Made by a program: the position numbers and the translations under genes
Shown: positions 1 through 8,313 of the stretch, piece by piece
How the letters are laid out: every line of letters begins with the position of its first letter
How positions within the stretch are numbered: position 1 is the first letter of the stretch
The notes under the pieces: model-generated
The model's input: only the letters and a program-made list of their open reading frames with translations
The model's database searches: none
What the model was told of the DNA's origin: nothing
DNA from: an uncultured Clostridia bacterium
Lineage (GTDB): Bacteria > Bacillota > Clostridia > RUG12999
DNA: 64,000 nt
Direction of reading: 5' to 3'
Assembly (NCBI GenBank): GCA_934792465.1
Contig: CAKVOK010000002.1
Location: 1 to 64,000, forward strand

Positions 1-145
1 GACTTGAAACAGTAATTAAATCAATGTCGTGAACCTAAAAACGGCATTCTTATGCTGTTTTTAGGTGTGAAACCGAAAGTTTCACACAAATGGTTTCGCA
101 AAACCATTTGTTCAGTAGACATTATTTACGGAATTAATTTTGATA
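1..145. repeat. Three consecutive hairpins, copy 1 of an intergenic repeat
   Basis: Non-coding stretch next to the 3' end of the AraC gene. Three hairpins lie back to back: a stem of about 14 bp from CCTAAAAACGGCAT to ATGCTGTTTTTAGG (around 36-67), an 8-bp stem TGTGAAAC/GTTTCACA (around 66-86) and a 9-bp stem AAATGGTTT/AAACCATTT (around 87-109). The flanks (TCAATG.C.TGAACCTAAAAAC on the left, CCATTTGTTC.GTAG on the right) reappear at 22617-22660 without the inner hairpins, so this looks like an expanded copy of a dispersed element. Function unknown. It could also act as the AraC terminator region, but no clear T-run follows on that strand. Confidence 0.55.
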
Positions 146-970
146 TTAATGTTTTGTGTTCTTATACTGTTTCGGAGATACGCCCGTTTTCTTTTTAAAA
201 ATTCTGCTGAAATAGTATGCGTCCTGATAGCCGACAAGCGTTGCCGCTCCGGAAACACTTGCATTGCTGTCCGTAAGCAGTCTGCATGCCGTTTCGATGC
301 GCAGCTTTATTATATATTCTTTCGGCGTCATTCCGATACTTTGTTTAAATTCCGACCTGAATCGTGTTTCGCCGAGGTTTTCCAGTTCGGCAAGCTCACG
401 GATTGATATATCTGAATCGAAATGTTCGTGTATATAAAAACGTGATTTCCAAAAATGCTGTTTGCTTTCACGGTCATTCAGGTATCTTGAAAACGTTATG
501 AATATTTCTTTCAATATACAGCAGGATGATATGTTAAAATATTTGTCTTTTTTCAAGAACTCGAAAAACATACGTTTCCAGCTGTCGAAAAGTCTTTGAT
601 GTATTCCGATATTCATCACGGTATTAAACGACAAATCAAAGTTCAGGACGGTTTCTTCCGCATTTTTGCCGGAAAAATGAATCCATAAATATTGAACGTT
701 TTCTCCGGTGTCGGCATAATAGCTGTACAGAATATCGGGCTTTATTATTATAAGCTGTCCGGCTGACATACTCATTTTTTTGCCGGTAATTTCCAATGTC
801 ATTCTTCCCTCTGCCATATATAATAGGTAATAATCATTTCTTTTGGATTTATTTATAATGTCGTAATTTTTATTTACTACCCCGGCACAGTTTACGCAGA
901 GTTCGTCTGCGTTGTTGCATATATTGGATTCAATTTCGGCTGCGGTATTGTAATACGCCTGCGCTTTCAT
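146..970 (-). CDS. AraC family transcriptional regulator
   Basis: Cytosolic one-component regulator of 274 aa. The N-terminal half (about residues 30-110) reads as an AraC-type cupin sensor with the pattern ...GQLIIIKPDILYSYYAD. The C-terminal about 100 residues carry two helix-turn-helix units ending in the family signature GYQDAYYFSRIFKKKTGVSP. This architecture is typical of sugar- or metabolite-sensing activators. It is transcribed divergently from the amidohydrolase gene at 1096 with overlapping promoters, so that gene is its most likely target. The ligand cannot be read from sequence. The start is the ATG at 970; the SD AAGAAG..GTGA in front of it is weak. Confidence 0.9.
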   Translation of the reverse strand: MKAQAYYNTAAEIESNICNNADELCVNCAGVVNKNYDIINKSKRNDYYLLYMAEGRMTLEITGKKMSMSAGQLIIIKPDILYSYYADTGENVQYLWIHFSGKNAEETVLNFDLSFNTVMNIGIHQRLFDSWKRMFFEFLKKDKYFNISSCCILKEIFITFSRYLNDRESKQHFWKSRFYIHEHFDSDISIRELAELENLGETRFRSEFKQSIGMTPKEYIIKLRIETACRLLTDSNASVSGAATLVGYQDAYYFSRIFKKKTGVSPKQYKNTKH

Positions 971-1027
971 ATATCATCACTCTTCTTTCGGCAATCAAAA
1001 AGTCCATTTTTTATTCTGATAAGTGCA

Positions 1028-1056
1028 TTTACATTTGTTTGAAAATATTATATAAT
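1028..1056 (+). promoter_or_regulatory. Sigma-A promoter of the amidohydrolase gene
   Basis: TTTACA at 1028-1033, a 17-base spacer and a perfect TATAAT at 1051-1056. It is 40 bp upstream of the start codon and overlaps the opposing AraC promoter. Confidence 0.75.
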
Positions 1057-1075
1057 AAATTCATAATAAAGTCAA
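1047..1075 (-). promoter_or_regulatory. Sigma-A promoter of the AraC gene
   Basis: On the reverse strand TTGACT (1075-1070), 17 bases, TATAAT (1052-1047). The two -10 boxes share the sequence ATTATATAAT, so the two promoters cannot easily be occupied at the same time. Confidence 0.7.
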
Positions 1076-1095
1076 TGGGATAGGAGAGATTTATT

Positions 1096-1914
1096 ATGAA
1101 TATTATTGATGCGCATACACATCTCGGATTTGAAAATCAGAATAAAGATGTAAAAAAATGCATGAATGCCGCAGGTGTAAGCGGTGCTTGCGTTTTCTCA
1201 CCTCCGCCGCCGGAGTACAACGATGCGATAGGAAAGGATTTTGATATGCGCCTTTCGGAGGTATTAAGCTTTACAAGCCGATATAAGGATATTTTGTTCC
1301 CGATTTTGTGGATTCACCCGTATGAAGAAAATATATTTCAAAAGATAGATATTGCTGCGAAAAGCGGTATAGACGGATTTAAAATAATCTGCTCGGATTT
1401 TTATATTTATGAGGACGAGGCCGTTAAAGTATTGGAACATATCGCATCTGCGGGAAAGCCTGTTTTTTTCCACAGCGGTATTCTCTGGGACGGAAAAAAC
1501 TCATCGAAATATAACAGACCGGCAAATTGGGAGGCACTGATAGGTATTAAAGGACTTAAATTTTCTATGGGACATTGTTCGTGGCCGTGGATTGATGAAT
1601 GTATAGCGGTTTACGGAAAGTTTTTGAGTGCGTCGGAACAAAGTGAAGGATCGGAAATATTTCTGGATATTACGCCGGGAACGCCGCCTATATATCGTCG
1701 GGATTTGTTTGTAAAGCTTTTTACAATCGGCTATGATATTGAGAATAATATCTTTTTCGGGACGGATGCCAATGCGGAAGCGTACAATTCGGACGGTGCA
1801 TATGAATGTCTTTGTACAGAAAAAAAGCTGCTCAATGAATTGCACATACGCCGGGATGTTCGTGAAAATTTATATTATAATAACATTATGCGATTCCTCG
1901 GTAAGCAAGAATAA
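1096..1914 (+). CDS. Amidohydrolase-family metal-dependent hydrolase
   Basis: 272 aa, TIM-barrel amidohydrolase (Amidohydro_2-like). Visible metal-site motifs are DAHTHLG near the N-terminus (the HxH pair, residues about 7-9), a barrel histidine in PVFFHSG, another in MGHCSWPW and the late aspartate in FFGTDANAE. Family members hydrolyse or decarboxylate small cyclic or carboxylated substrates; the substrate is not predictable here. ATG at 1096 is preceded by TAGGAGAG. It stands alone between its own promoter and a strong bidirectional terminator and is probably controlled by the divergent AraC regulator. Confidence 0.8.
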   Translation: MNIIDAHTHLGFENQNKDVKKCMNAAGVSGACVFSPPPPEYNDAIGKDFDMRLSEVLSFTSRYKDILFPILWIHPYEENIFQKIDIAAKSGIDGFKIICSDFYIYEDEAVKVLEHIASAGKPVFFHSGILWDGKNSSKYNRPANWEALIGIKGLKFSMGHCSWPWIDECIAVYGKFLSASEQSEGSEIFLDITPGTPPIYRRDLFVKLFTIGYDIENNIFFGTDANAEAYNSDGAYECLCTEKKLLNELHIRRDVRENLYYNNIMRFLGKQE

Positions 1915-1920
1915 GTTAAA

Positions 1921-1972
1921 TAAATATTACAAATGGGCTGTCATTTTATGACAGCCCATTTGTAATATTTTA
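1921..1972. terminator. Bidirectional terminator between convergent genes
   Basis: Near-perfect palindrome of over 20 bp (TAAATATTACAAATGGGCTG... and its complement) with a TTT loop. It lies between the convergent genes ending at 1914 and 1970; the A/T-rich ends give a U-run on either strand. Confidence 0.9.
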
Positions 1973-3739
1973 GTTGTTTACTATGATAAGCGTTGCTTCT
2001 ATGCTGCCGACACCCGACGTACCGAATACAGTAACGTTTTTGCCCGGAGTCAGGCTCTTTGTATTCATAGCTGCGCCGGATTTATCCTGCACCTTGGCTT
2101 TTGATGTGAATACAAGTTCGGGAACACCGGAAAGCTGAATATATCCGTATGATGTGTTCTGATACGTAATCTCACCGGTTATTGTTGCGCTTTCGGCTGC
2201 CGATGTGAGGTTGATTTCGGTAACCGTTTCACCCTCAACGGTAACGGTTACGCTGTCGCCTATGCGAATATCGTATATTTCGGCTTCCGTTGTGTTTTTG
2301 TATATCTTTACGGAGTTTCTGACATAGTATTCATGTGTTTCATCATCTGATTTTACCGTTATTCTCGGCGATGAAGAAATAACTATTTCCGATACCTTGC
2401 CGGATTTTTTCGTCTGCTTGCTTGTAGCAGTTATTTTGGAAACAATGCCGTAGTCCAGTGTCAGCGTTACGCTGTCGCCTGCCATTAACGAGGACAAATC
2501 CCCTGCGCTGCCGTTACGTCTTACACTTACGTAATCGTAAACGCCGTATGTCTTTGTTTCATTTTTTACTTTAATATTAAGCTTAAATTCCGGTTCAAGC
2601 TCTATGCTTTCGATTGTACCCGAAACCTCGCTTGTTTTATTCTCTGCCACAACAACGGAAGCTTTGCCGTTTTTGAGCGTGATTTTGAGGTTGTCGCCTT
2701 TGGTGAGTTCCGTAAGCGTCGATGTTGTGTTGTTTCTTTTTACAACAACTGCGTCAGACACCGTGTACTGCGTTTCTTTTTCCGTTATCGGGTCTTGGAT
2801 AACGATTACGGTGGAATCCGTCAGTTTCGAAGTTTTTACAAAGATTCCTTCTACGCTGTCTTTGGAGTCGGACGATACGGCTTCCGCAAAAGCAACCGTG
2901 TTTCCGGTAACGGTAAGTCTTATTTCGTCGCCCGGAGCAATATCGCCGAGGTCGGCTTCCGCACCGTTATACATTACGGGCGTGTTTTTGTTCGCCGTAT
3001 ATTTAAGTACGGTATTGTTTGAATCTACAATCTTTATGCTTGAAGAACCCTCGTTGTATTCGGAGAATATTCCCGTTTCGTATTTAAATTCCAGTTTGTT
3101 CATTGCTCTGTAAAGCAGTGTTGCCATCTGCGCACGTGTAACCTCGCCGTCCGGCTGGAACATATTTTCGCCCATGCCGTTCATCAGCTTGTTATTAACT
3201 GCGTATTCAACGTATGCTTTTGCGCTTTCGGGAATGCTGCCTGCGTCTATAAACGTCAGGTCGTATCTCGATTTTTCGGATATTGTGCAGTTGTAATCAA
3301 CCAGTTTGGAAAGAATTACCGCAGCTTCGTAGCGTTTCAATGCGGTTGATGCATTTTTGCCGGAAAAATATGCCGGCAAATCCGAACTCGAAATGAGTCC
3401 TCTGTATATCATATACGATACTTCGCTTTCATACTGCGTGCTGTAATCTTTGAGCATATCCTTGCATACTGCGTTTGCTATATCTATGTATTCCTTTGAC
3501 GAACTTTCCGTGAAACCGCATATTCTTGCCACAAGAACCATGGCTTCTTCTTTTGTCACAGCCTTGTCCGGCTTGAATGTGCCGTCCTCATATCCTTTGA
3601 TGATTCCTGCCGAATTCATTTCTTCAACGGCTTCTTTCGCCCAGGAAAGTCTTGATTCCTCCATATCGCTGAACGCAAATGACGTCATTGGCACCGTGAG
3701 CGCCGAAACTATCAGCATTAACTGAATAAATTTTTTCAT
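1970..3739 (-). CDS. SLH-domain cell-surface protein with tandem beta repeats
   Basis: 589 aa exported protein with a signal peptide (MKKFIQLMLIVSALTVPMTSFA). Three SLH modules occupy about residues 30-220: a canonical first one (GIIKGYEDGTFKPDKAVTKE), a degenerate middle one and a third (GMGENMFQPDGEVTRAQMA). SLH triplets bind pyruvylated secondary wall polymer, so the protein should be non-covalently wall-bound. The remaining 370 residues consist of about five repeats of 65-75 residues with the pattern V-x-G-x-I ... Y-x-V ... V-x-V-x-R-N ... L-x-x-G-D-x-V-x-L-T, which suggests small beta barrels. No enzyme motif is visible. It probably has a structural or polymer-contact role. Confidence 0.85.
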   Translation of the reverse strand: MKKFIQLMLIVSALTVPMTSFAFSDMEESRLSWAKEAVEEMNSAGIIKGYEDGTFKPDKAVTKEEAMVLVARICGFTESSSKEYIDIANAVCKDMLKDYSTQYESEVSYMIYRGLISSSDLPAYFSGKNASTALKRYEAAVILSKLVDYNCTISEKSRYDLTFIDAGSIPESAKAYVEYAVNNKLMNGMGENMFQPDGEVTRAQMATLLYRAMNKLEFKYETGIFSEYNEGSSSIKIVDSNNTVLKYTANKNTPVMYNGAEADLGDIAPGDEIRLTVTGNTVAFAEAVSSDSKDSVEGIFVKTSKLTDSTVIVIQDPITEKETQYTVSDAVVVKRNNTTSTLTELTKGDNLKITLKNGKASVVVAENKTSEVSGTIESIELEPEFKLNIKVKNETKTYGVYDYVSVRRNGSAGDLSSLMAGDSVTLTLDYGIVSKITATSKQTKKSGKVSEIVISSSPRITVKSDDETHEYYVRNSVKIYKNTTEAEIYDIRIGDSVTVTVEGETVTEINLTSAAESATITGEITYQNTSYGYIQLSGVPELVFTSKAKVQDKSGAAMNTKSLTPGKNVTVFGTSGVGSIEATLIIVNN

Positions 3740-3811
3740 TGTTTCATCTTCCCTTTCGTTTTGCGTATTTAAAAAATCTGTATTTTAATTCAATGGTGTA
3801 CTTCTATATAT

Positions 3812-3840
3812 ATGATACCATAATTTTCGGATAAACGCAA
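3812..3840 (-). promoter_or_regulatory. Promoter of the SLH protein gene
   Basis: Reverse strand TTGCGT (3840-3835), 17-base spacer, TATCAT (3817-3812), about 75 bp before the start codon. Confidence 0.6.
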
Positions 3841-3934
3841 GGGTTTTTTTATATTTTCTACATGAAAAAATTTTTTTCGGGTAAAATATACATAAAAATC
3901 AAGAGTGAACTATGGAAAATATATATAATGGGAA

Positions 3935-3972
3935 GGAAGCTGCGGCAAAATAATTCCGTTTTACCGCAGCTT
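3935..3972. terminator. Terminator hairpin of the DUF11 protein gene
   Basis: 10-bp stem GAAGCTGCGG/CCGCAGCTTC with an A/T-rich loop, downstream of the reverse-strand gene ending at 4022. It belongs to a set of similar terminators (also 49529, 57042, 61781) sharing the core GTTGC/CTGC-GGCAAAAT. The following bases (TTTGGG.CATAGAAAAATATTGCTTT) resemble the repeat found after other terminators. Confidence 0.6.
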
Positions 3973-4021
3973 CTTTGGGTCATAGAAAAATATTGCTTTG
4001 GTTTTTGCTCAATACGGTTGT

Positions 4022-4873
4022 TTATACAGTTCCCGTGACAGTGAGAGTGCTTACTCCCGGTGTTACGATCCATGTTCCGTCTGCATTCTGCGTGTACGAA
4101 GCGGCAGGAACGGTTATACGTCCTGCAGTTGTAGCAAATTCGCCTGTTGCCGAATTATACGTGTATTCTGTACCCGCTGTCCAGAGTTCGCCGTTATACG
4201 TTACGGTTATCGGATTCAGTATGGGGTTGAACGTATCCGTAATCAATACGTTGTCAGCCGCAAGAGCCGCTGTATTGCCGATGTTCTGAATCGTAAACGT
4301 GTATGTCAGCTGACCGTTTCCGGTAACAACCGTTGGGTTTACGGCTTTCGTTATCGTCAATACCGCTTCCGCTCTCGTGCTTACTGTTTCCGATGCCGTA
4401 AGCTCGGAAGAAAGCCCTCCTCCGGAAACCGTTACCGTATTTACAATATTGTTTTCAATATCAAGCGGCGCATACGAGTTTGCATATGCCTGATATATAA
4501 GCGTAGTGTTTCCGTTTGCCGGAACGCTTATGCCCGTGAATGTCAGCGGCGGTCCCGGCGTCACTGCCGGAGTTGCCTGCTTTACGCCGTCCTCAAAGTA
4601 TGCCGCAGAACCGGTTACATACGTCAGCGGATTCAGACTCAGTTCACCGAAAGTGTATTCGCCGAGATTATCACGCACGGTAAGTCCGCTGAATGCGGTG
4701 CTTCCGGTGTTTACAAGATTTACTGCATAGGTAATCTTATCTCCCGCCGTGTAGGTGTCTGTTATTGCGGATTTTGTTACAGACAGAACATCACGCAGTT
4801 CACCGGAAACAATATTGGAATTTACGCTGTTGTCGTTGTAAAAAAGCGTTGCCATATTTTTAAATGTTGCCAA
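4022..4873 (-). CDS. DUF11-repeat protein
   Basis: 283 aa with two DUF11-type beta-sandwich repeats. The first is around residues 20-130 (SVTKSAITDTYTAGDKITYA) and the second around 145-250 (LTITKAVNPTVVTGNGQLTY), each followed by a N-x-G-x-x-A conserved strand. The start is set by the ribosome site: AGGAGG stands 7 bases before TTG at 4873, giving MATFKNMATLFYNDNS. An ATG at 4894 lies upstream of that SD in frame and is rejected. The N-terminus has no signal peptide although DUF11 proteins are usually surface-exposed. Its role is unknown. Confidence 0.75.
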   Translation of the reverse strand: MATFKNMATLFYNDNSVNSNIVSGELRDVLSVTKSAITDTYTAGDKITYAVNLVNTGSTAFSGLTVRDNLGEYTFGELSLNPLTYVTGSAAYFEDGVKQATPAVTPGPPLTFTGISVPANGNTTLIYQAYANSYAPLDIENNIVNTVTVSGGGLSSELTASETVSTRAEAVLTITKAVNPTVVTGNGQLTYTFTIQNIGNTAALAADNVLITDTFNPILNPITVTYNGELWTAGTEYTYNSATGEFATTAGRITVPAASYTQNADGTWIVTPGVSTLTVTGTV

Positions 4874-5043
4874 TATAATTCCTCCTATTATCAAAATATT
4901 TTTTTGCTCCGCAGTTTATAATATGACAAAATTTTTAATTTGTTACGCCTTTTATACAAAATTCTCATATTTTTTTAAAATGATAAAAACTGTACAGACA
5001 TTTTTAATATTTTTAACAATTCGGAAAAAATTCAAAAAAAGAC

Positions 5044-5072
5044 TTGACAAAAGGATTGATTTGTGTTATACT
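5044..5072 (+). promoter_or_regulatory. Promoter of the ylxM-ffh operon
   Basis: TTGACA, 17 bases, TATACT; 63 bp upstream of the ylxM start. Confidence 0.8.
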
Positions 5073-5134
5073 ATGTAAAGTGTTTTGCTTTACAGCTATG
5101 CAAAATGTACTTTTTAACGGCGAAAGGGTAAAGT

Positions 5135-5455
5135 ATGAGCAAAGATTTAAATTTTTCGGTATTGCTTGATTTTTACGGCACATTGCTGACGCCTCGGCAG
5201 CTTGATATAATGGATTTGTATTATAATGAAGATTTGTCGCTTGCGGAGATTGCGGAGGATATAGGCATAACGCGCCAGGGTGTGCGCGATGCGGTTAAAA
5301 AGTCCGAACAGATTTTGACAAAGACGGAAGAGAGTCTCGGGCTTGTGAAGAGGTTTAAGCTTGTTGAGAAAAAGCTTGAAGCCGTTAAAGAAAAGATAAG
5401 AGAACACGGAGATTTGGAACAGATAATCAAAATGATAGATGAAATAAATTTGTAG
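5135..5455 (+). CDS. ylxM: YlxM/UPF0122 HTH protein of the SRP operon
   Basis: 106 aa, sigma-70-region-4-like helix-turn-helix protein. The signature LTPRQLDIMDLYYNEDLSLA followed by EIAEDIGITRQGVRDAVKK is diagnostic. In Bacillus and Streptococcus this gene also precedes ffh and is thought to modulate the signal recognition particle. It is 13 bp from ffh, first gene of the operon. Length is normal for the family. Confidence 0.93.
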   Translation: MSKDLNFSVLLDFYGTLLTPRQLDIMDLYYNEDLSLAEIAEDIGITRQGVRDAVKKSEQILTKTEESLGLVKRFKLVEKKLEAVKEKIREHGDLEQIIKMIDEINL

Positions 5456-5468
5456 GAGGGGTGAAAGC

Positions 5469-6809
5469 ATGGCATTTGACAGTTTGATGGATAAACTCCA
5501 GGATACTTTTAAGAAAATCAAAAACAAAGGCAAAATAACCGAGCAGGACGTTAAAACGGCTATGCGTGAAATCCGTCTTGCACTTTTGGAAGCAGATGTA
5601 AACTTCAAGGTTGTAAAAGATTTTGTAAATAAAGTTTCGGAAAAGGCGGTCGGAGAAGAGATTCTCGGAAGCCTTACACCGGCACAGCATATCGTAAAGA
5701 TTGTGCGTGACGAATTGATTGCGCTGATGGGTACGACGGAATCGAAAATCGAATTTTCGTCAAAACCGCCGACGGTTATAATGATGGTCGGCTTGCAGGG
5801 TGCCGGAAAAACTACGACATCTGCGAAGATTGCGGCGCAGCTGAGAAAGCAAAAAAGCAAACGCCCGCTGTTGGTAGCCTGCGACGTATATCGTCCGGCA
5901 GCTATAAAGCAGCTGCAGGTAGTCGGTGCGCAGCTTGATATTCCGGTGTTTGAGCAGGGCGGCGGAAATCCCGTTGAGATTGCAAAAAATGCCATGGAAC
6001 ACGCAAAAGCAAAAGGCAACGACCTTGTGATTATAGATACGGCAGGACGGCTTCATATTAATGAAGAGCTTATGGACGAGCTTAAAAACATTAAAGAAGC
6101 GGTATTGCCAACGGAAATATTGCTTGTGGTCGATTCCATGACGGGTCAAGACGCCGTGAATGTCGCGGAGAGCTTTAACGAACAGCTTGAAATCACGGGT
6201 GTTGTTCTGACGAAGCTTGACGGCGATACACGAGGCGGTGCGGCGCTGTCGGTACGTGCGGTAACGGGAAAACCGATTAAATACGCAGGTATGGGCGAGA
6301 AGCTTTCCGACCTTGAAATATTCTATCCGGAGCGTATGGCATCGAGAATACTCGGCATGGGCGATGTGCTGACGCTGATAGACAAAGTGCAGGAAACGGT
6401 AGACGAGCAGGAGGCAAAAGCACTTGAAGAGAAGCTGCTGAAAAGCAGATTTACGCTTGAGGACTTTTTAAGCCAGCTGAAACAAATGAAAAAAATGGGG
6501 CCTCTGTCACAGCTTGTGGGAATGCTTCCCGGAATGAACAAGGAAATGCTTAAAAACGTCAATGTTGACGACAGGCAGTTTGCAAGAACGGAAGCTATTA
6601 TTCTTTCCATGACGATAGAAGAGCGCAGAAATCCGTCGATAATAAACGCCAGCCGAAAGATAAGGATTGCGGAGGGCAGCGGAACAAAGGTTCAGGACGT
6701 AAACGCACTTTTGAAGCAGTTTGACATGATGCAGAAGATGATTAAGCAGTTCATGGGCAATAAGGGCTTAAAAAAGAAAATGAAGATGATGGGCAATTTC
6801 AAAAGATAA
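5469..6809 (+). CDS. ffh: Signal recognition particle GTPase Ffh
   Basis: 446 aa, full length. The protein subunit of SRP binds signal sequences of nascent membrane proteins and the 4.5S/6S RNA, and docks with FtsY. N domain about residues 1-90; G domain with P-loop GLQGAGKTT (108-116), DTAGRL (G3) and TKLDGD (G4); methionine-rich M domain at the C-terminus ending FMGNKGLKKKMKMMGNFKR. ATG is preceded by AGGAGGGG. It sits between ylxM and rpsP as in many Firmicutes. Confidence 0.98.
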   Translation: MAFDSLMDKLQDTFKKIKNKGKITEQDVKTAMREIRLALLEADVNFKVVKDFVNKVSEKAVGEEILGSLTPAQHIVKIVRDELIALMGTTESKIEFSSKPPTVIMMVGLQGAGKTTTSAKIAAQLRKQKSKRPLLVACDVYRPAAIKQLQVVGAQLDIPVFEQGGGNPVEIAKNAMEHAKAKGNDLVIIDTAGRLHINEELMDELKNIKEAVLPTEILLVVDSMTGQDAVNVAESFNEQLEITGVVLTKLDGDTRGGAALSVRAVTGKPIKYAGMGEKLSDLEIFYPERMASRILGMGDVLTLIDKVQETVDEQEAKALEEKLLKSRFTLEDFLSQLKQMKKMGPLSQLVGMLPGMNKEMLKNVNVDDRQFARTEAIILSMTIEERRNPSIINASRKIRIAEGSGTKVQDVNALLKQFDMMQKMIKQFMGNKGLKKKMKMMGNFKR

Positions 6810-6839
6810 ATATATATCATTTTAAGGAGGTGAAACAAC

Positions 6840-7085
6840 ATGGCAGTAAAAATTCGTTTAAGAAGAATGGGCGCTAAGAAAGCTCCGTTTTACAGAATTG
6901 TCGTAGCTGATTCAAGATATCCGCGCGACGGACGTTTTATTGAGGAAATAGGAACATATGACCCGATGACAGAACCGTCAACCGTTAAAATCAATGCCGA
7001 AAGAGCAGAAAAATGGTTAAACGACGGCGCTCAGCCGACAGACACAGTAAAATATTTACTGAAGAAAAACGGTATAGTAAAATAA
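6840..7085 (+). CDS. rpsP: 30S ribosomal protein bS16
   Basis: 81 aa; the N-terminus MAVKIRLRRMGAKKAPFYRI and the following VVADSRYPRDGRFIEEIGTYDP identify bS16. Strong SD (AAGGAGGTG) before ATG. It is 30 bp downstream of ffh and followed by a hairpin that may reduce readthrough into khpA. Confidence 0.98.
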   Translation: MAVKIRLRRMGAKKAPFYRIVVADSRYPRDGRFIEEIGTYDPMTEPSTVKINAERAEKWLNDGAQPTDTVKYLLKKNGIVK

Positions 7086-7097
7086 TAAGCTAAGCAT

Positions 7098-7125
7098 ATG
7101 GGATTTTGTGCTTGCAAAATCCCAT
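7098..7125 (+). terminator. Hairpin between rpsP and khpA
   Basis: Perfect stem ATGGGATTTTG/CAAAATCCCAT with a 6-base loop and only a short T stretch. It is best read as a partial terminator or 3'-end protecting hairpin that lets rpsP be expressed above the downstream genes. Confidence 0.65.
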
Positions 7126-7165
7126 TTACAGAGCTTTATGCTGATTTACGGGAGAGAGAACAACG

Positions 7166-7396
7166 ATGAAAGAATTATTAGAAACTATAGCGAAATCCCT
7201 TGTAGACGCTCCGGAGCTTGTGAGCGTGAGTGAGGTCGAAGGCGAACAGTCCATAATACTTGAACTCCGTGTTGGCGAGAGCGATATGGGCAAGGTTATA
7301 GGCAAACAGGGCCGTATTGCAAAAGCTATCAGAACAGTTGTAAAAGCTGCTGCAAACAAGGATAACAAAAGAGTTGTAGTAGAGATTTTGCAATAA
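7166..7396 (+). CDS. khpA: KH-domain RNA-binding protein KhpA
   Basis: 76 aa single KH domain with the GXXG loop in VIGKQGRIAKAIRTVVKAAA. In Gram-positives KhpA pairs with KhpB (Jag/EloR) to bind small RNAs and influence cell elongation. The position between rpsP and rimM is the conserved Firmicute location (ylqC). Confidence 0.93.
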   Translation: MKELLETIAKSLVDAPELVSVSEVEGEQSIILELRVGESDMGKVIGKQGRIAKAIRTVVKAAANKDNKRVVVEILQ

Positions 7397-7405
7397 TTTC
7401 AAAAA

Positions 7406-7439
7406 ATAAGCGGAGAGTTCTATTTCGAGCTTTCCGCTT
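7406..7439 (+). terminator. Hairpin between khpA and rimM
   Basis: Stem AAGCGGA.AG/CT.TCCGCTT followed by TTTAATT, a candidate attenuating terminator inside the ribosomal operon. Confidence 0.5.
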
Positions 7440-7468
7440 TAATTATATAGTGCCGAGGAGGATTAAAA

Positions 7469-7966
7469 TTGACTGAAATAGGTAAAATAGTAACAACACG
7501 AGGACTGAAAGGCGAACTTAAGATATTGCCGTATACCAATATAGACGATATGTTCGACGATTTGGAAAACGTGTATATTAACGGCGAAAGCTATGAAATC
7601 GAATATGTGAAGCATATAAAAAACTGCGTGTCGCTCAAACTCGGCGGTATAAATTCTCCGGAGGACGCCGCAAAATATATTCATAAAATCGTGTCTGTGG
7701 ATGATGCGGACTTGAAACCGCTCGAAGAAAATGAGTATTATATAGGCGATTTGCGCGGTATTTCCGTTATAAATCACGATACGGGCGAGCACGTAGGTAC
7801 GTTGAAAGATGTGCTGATAACAGGCGGAAACGATGTGCTTGATATTGAAACGGAGGACGGCAGACAGGTGCTTGTTCCCATGGTGCATGAGTTTGTCAAA
7901 AATATTGATGTTGAAAGCGGGCGCATGGAGATACATTTTATAGACGGTATGCTGAACGGAGATTGA
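7469..7966 (+). CDS. rimM: 16S rRNA processing protein RimM
   Basis: 165 aa. RimM assists 30S head assembly and binds uS19. N-terminal RimM beta barrel beginning TEIGKIVTTRGLKGELKI, then a PRC-barrel domain (about 95-165: EYYIGDLRGISVIN..GEHVGTL..VLVPMVHEFV). It uses a TTG start at 7469, 7 bases after GAGGAG. In most bacteria trmD and rplS follow; here the next genes are a small membrane protein and pepV. Confidence 0.95.
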   Translation: MTEIGKIVTTRGLKGELKILPYTNIDDMFDDLENVYINGESYEIEYVKHIKNCVSLKLGGINSPEDAAKYIHKIVSVDDADLKPLEENEYYIGDLRGISVINHDTGEHVGTLKDVLITGGNDVLDIETEDGRQVLVPMVHEFVKNIDVESGRMEIHFIDGMLNGD

Positions 7967-7967
7967 C

Positions 7968-8288
7968 ATGAAGAGATTTAAATTTACATTATTTCTTGCG
8001 GCGGTTTTTATACTTGTATTTTTGAGTATTCAAAGTTCTGTCACCAATCCGGAGAAGATAACTGCGGCAGATGTGGAGAAAAAAGGCTCATACACTTATA
8101 TTACGGGTAATATTTCACCGTTTAAAGCATATAAAGGTTATGAATATACAAGCAGCGGAGATAAATGCAGTATAAAGATATATTCGTCGCTTCGCTTGCT
8201 CGGCGGCAGCAATGAATTTAAAATTCATGTGGGCAGCTTCGAGAAAATTTATTTTACGGACGGAAAGAAAGAAGTTGAAGTTAAGTAA
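7968..8288 (+). CDS. Small membrane-anchored protein of unknown function
   Basis: 106 aa, not recognised. One N-terminal membrane segment (about residues 6-22, FTLFLAAVFILVFLSIQSSV) is followed by a short extracytoplasmic beta-rich domain. Its start codon is one base after the rimM stop, so it should be translationally coupled. The segment lacks an obvious cleavage site and is more likely an anchor than a signal peptide. Confidence 0.7.
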   Translation: MKRFKFTLFLAAVFILVFLSIQSSVTNPEKITAADVEKKGSYTYITGNISPFKAYKGYEYTSSGDKCSIKIYSSLRLLGGSNEFKIHVGSFEKIYFTDGKKEVEVK

Positions 8289-8313
8289 ATTTGATATATC
8301 GGAGGATAGGAAA

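Noticed and set aside
3998..4921. 307-codon forward frame opposite the DUF11 gene
   Set aside because: Composition (Cys/Arg/Tyr-rich) is that of an antisense frame; the reverse-strand frame has DUF11 repeats and a perfect SD.
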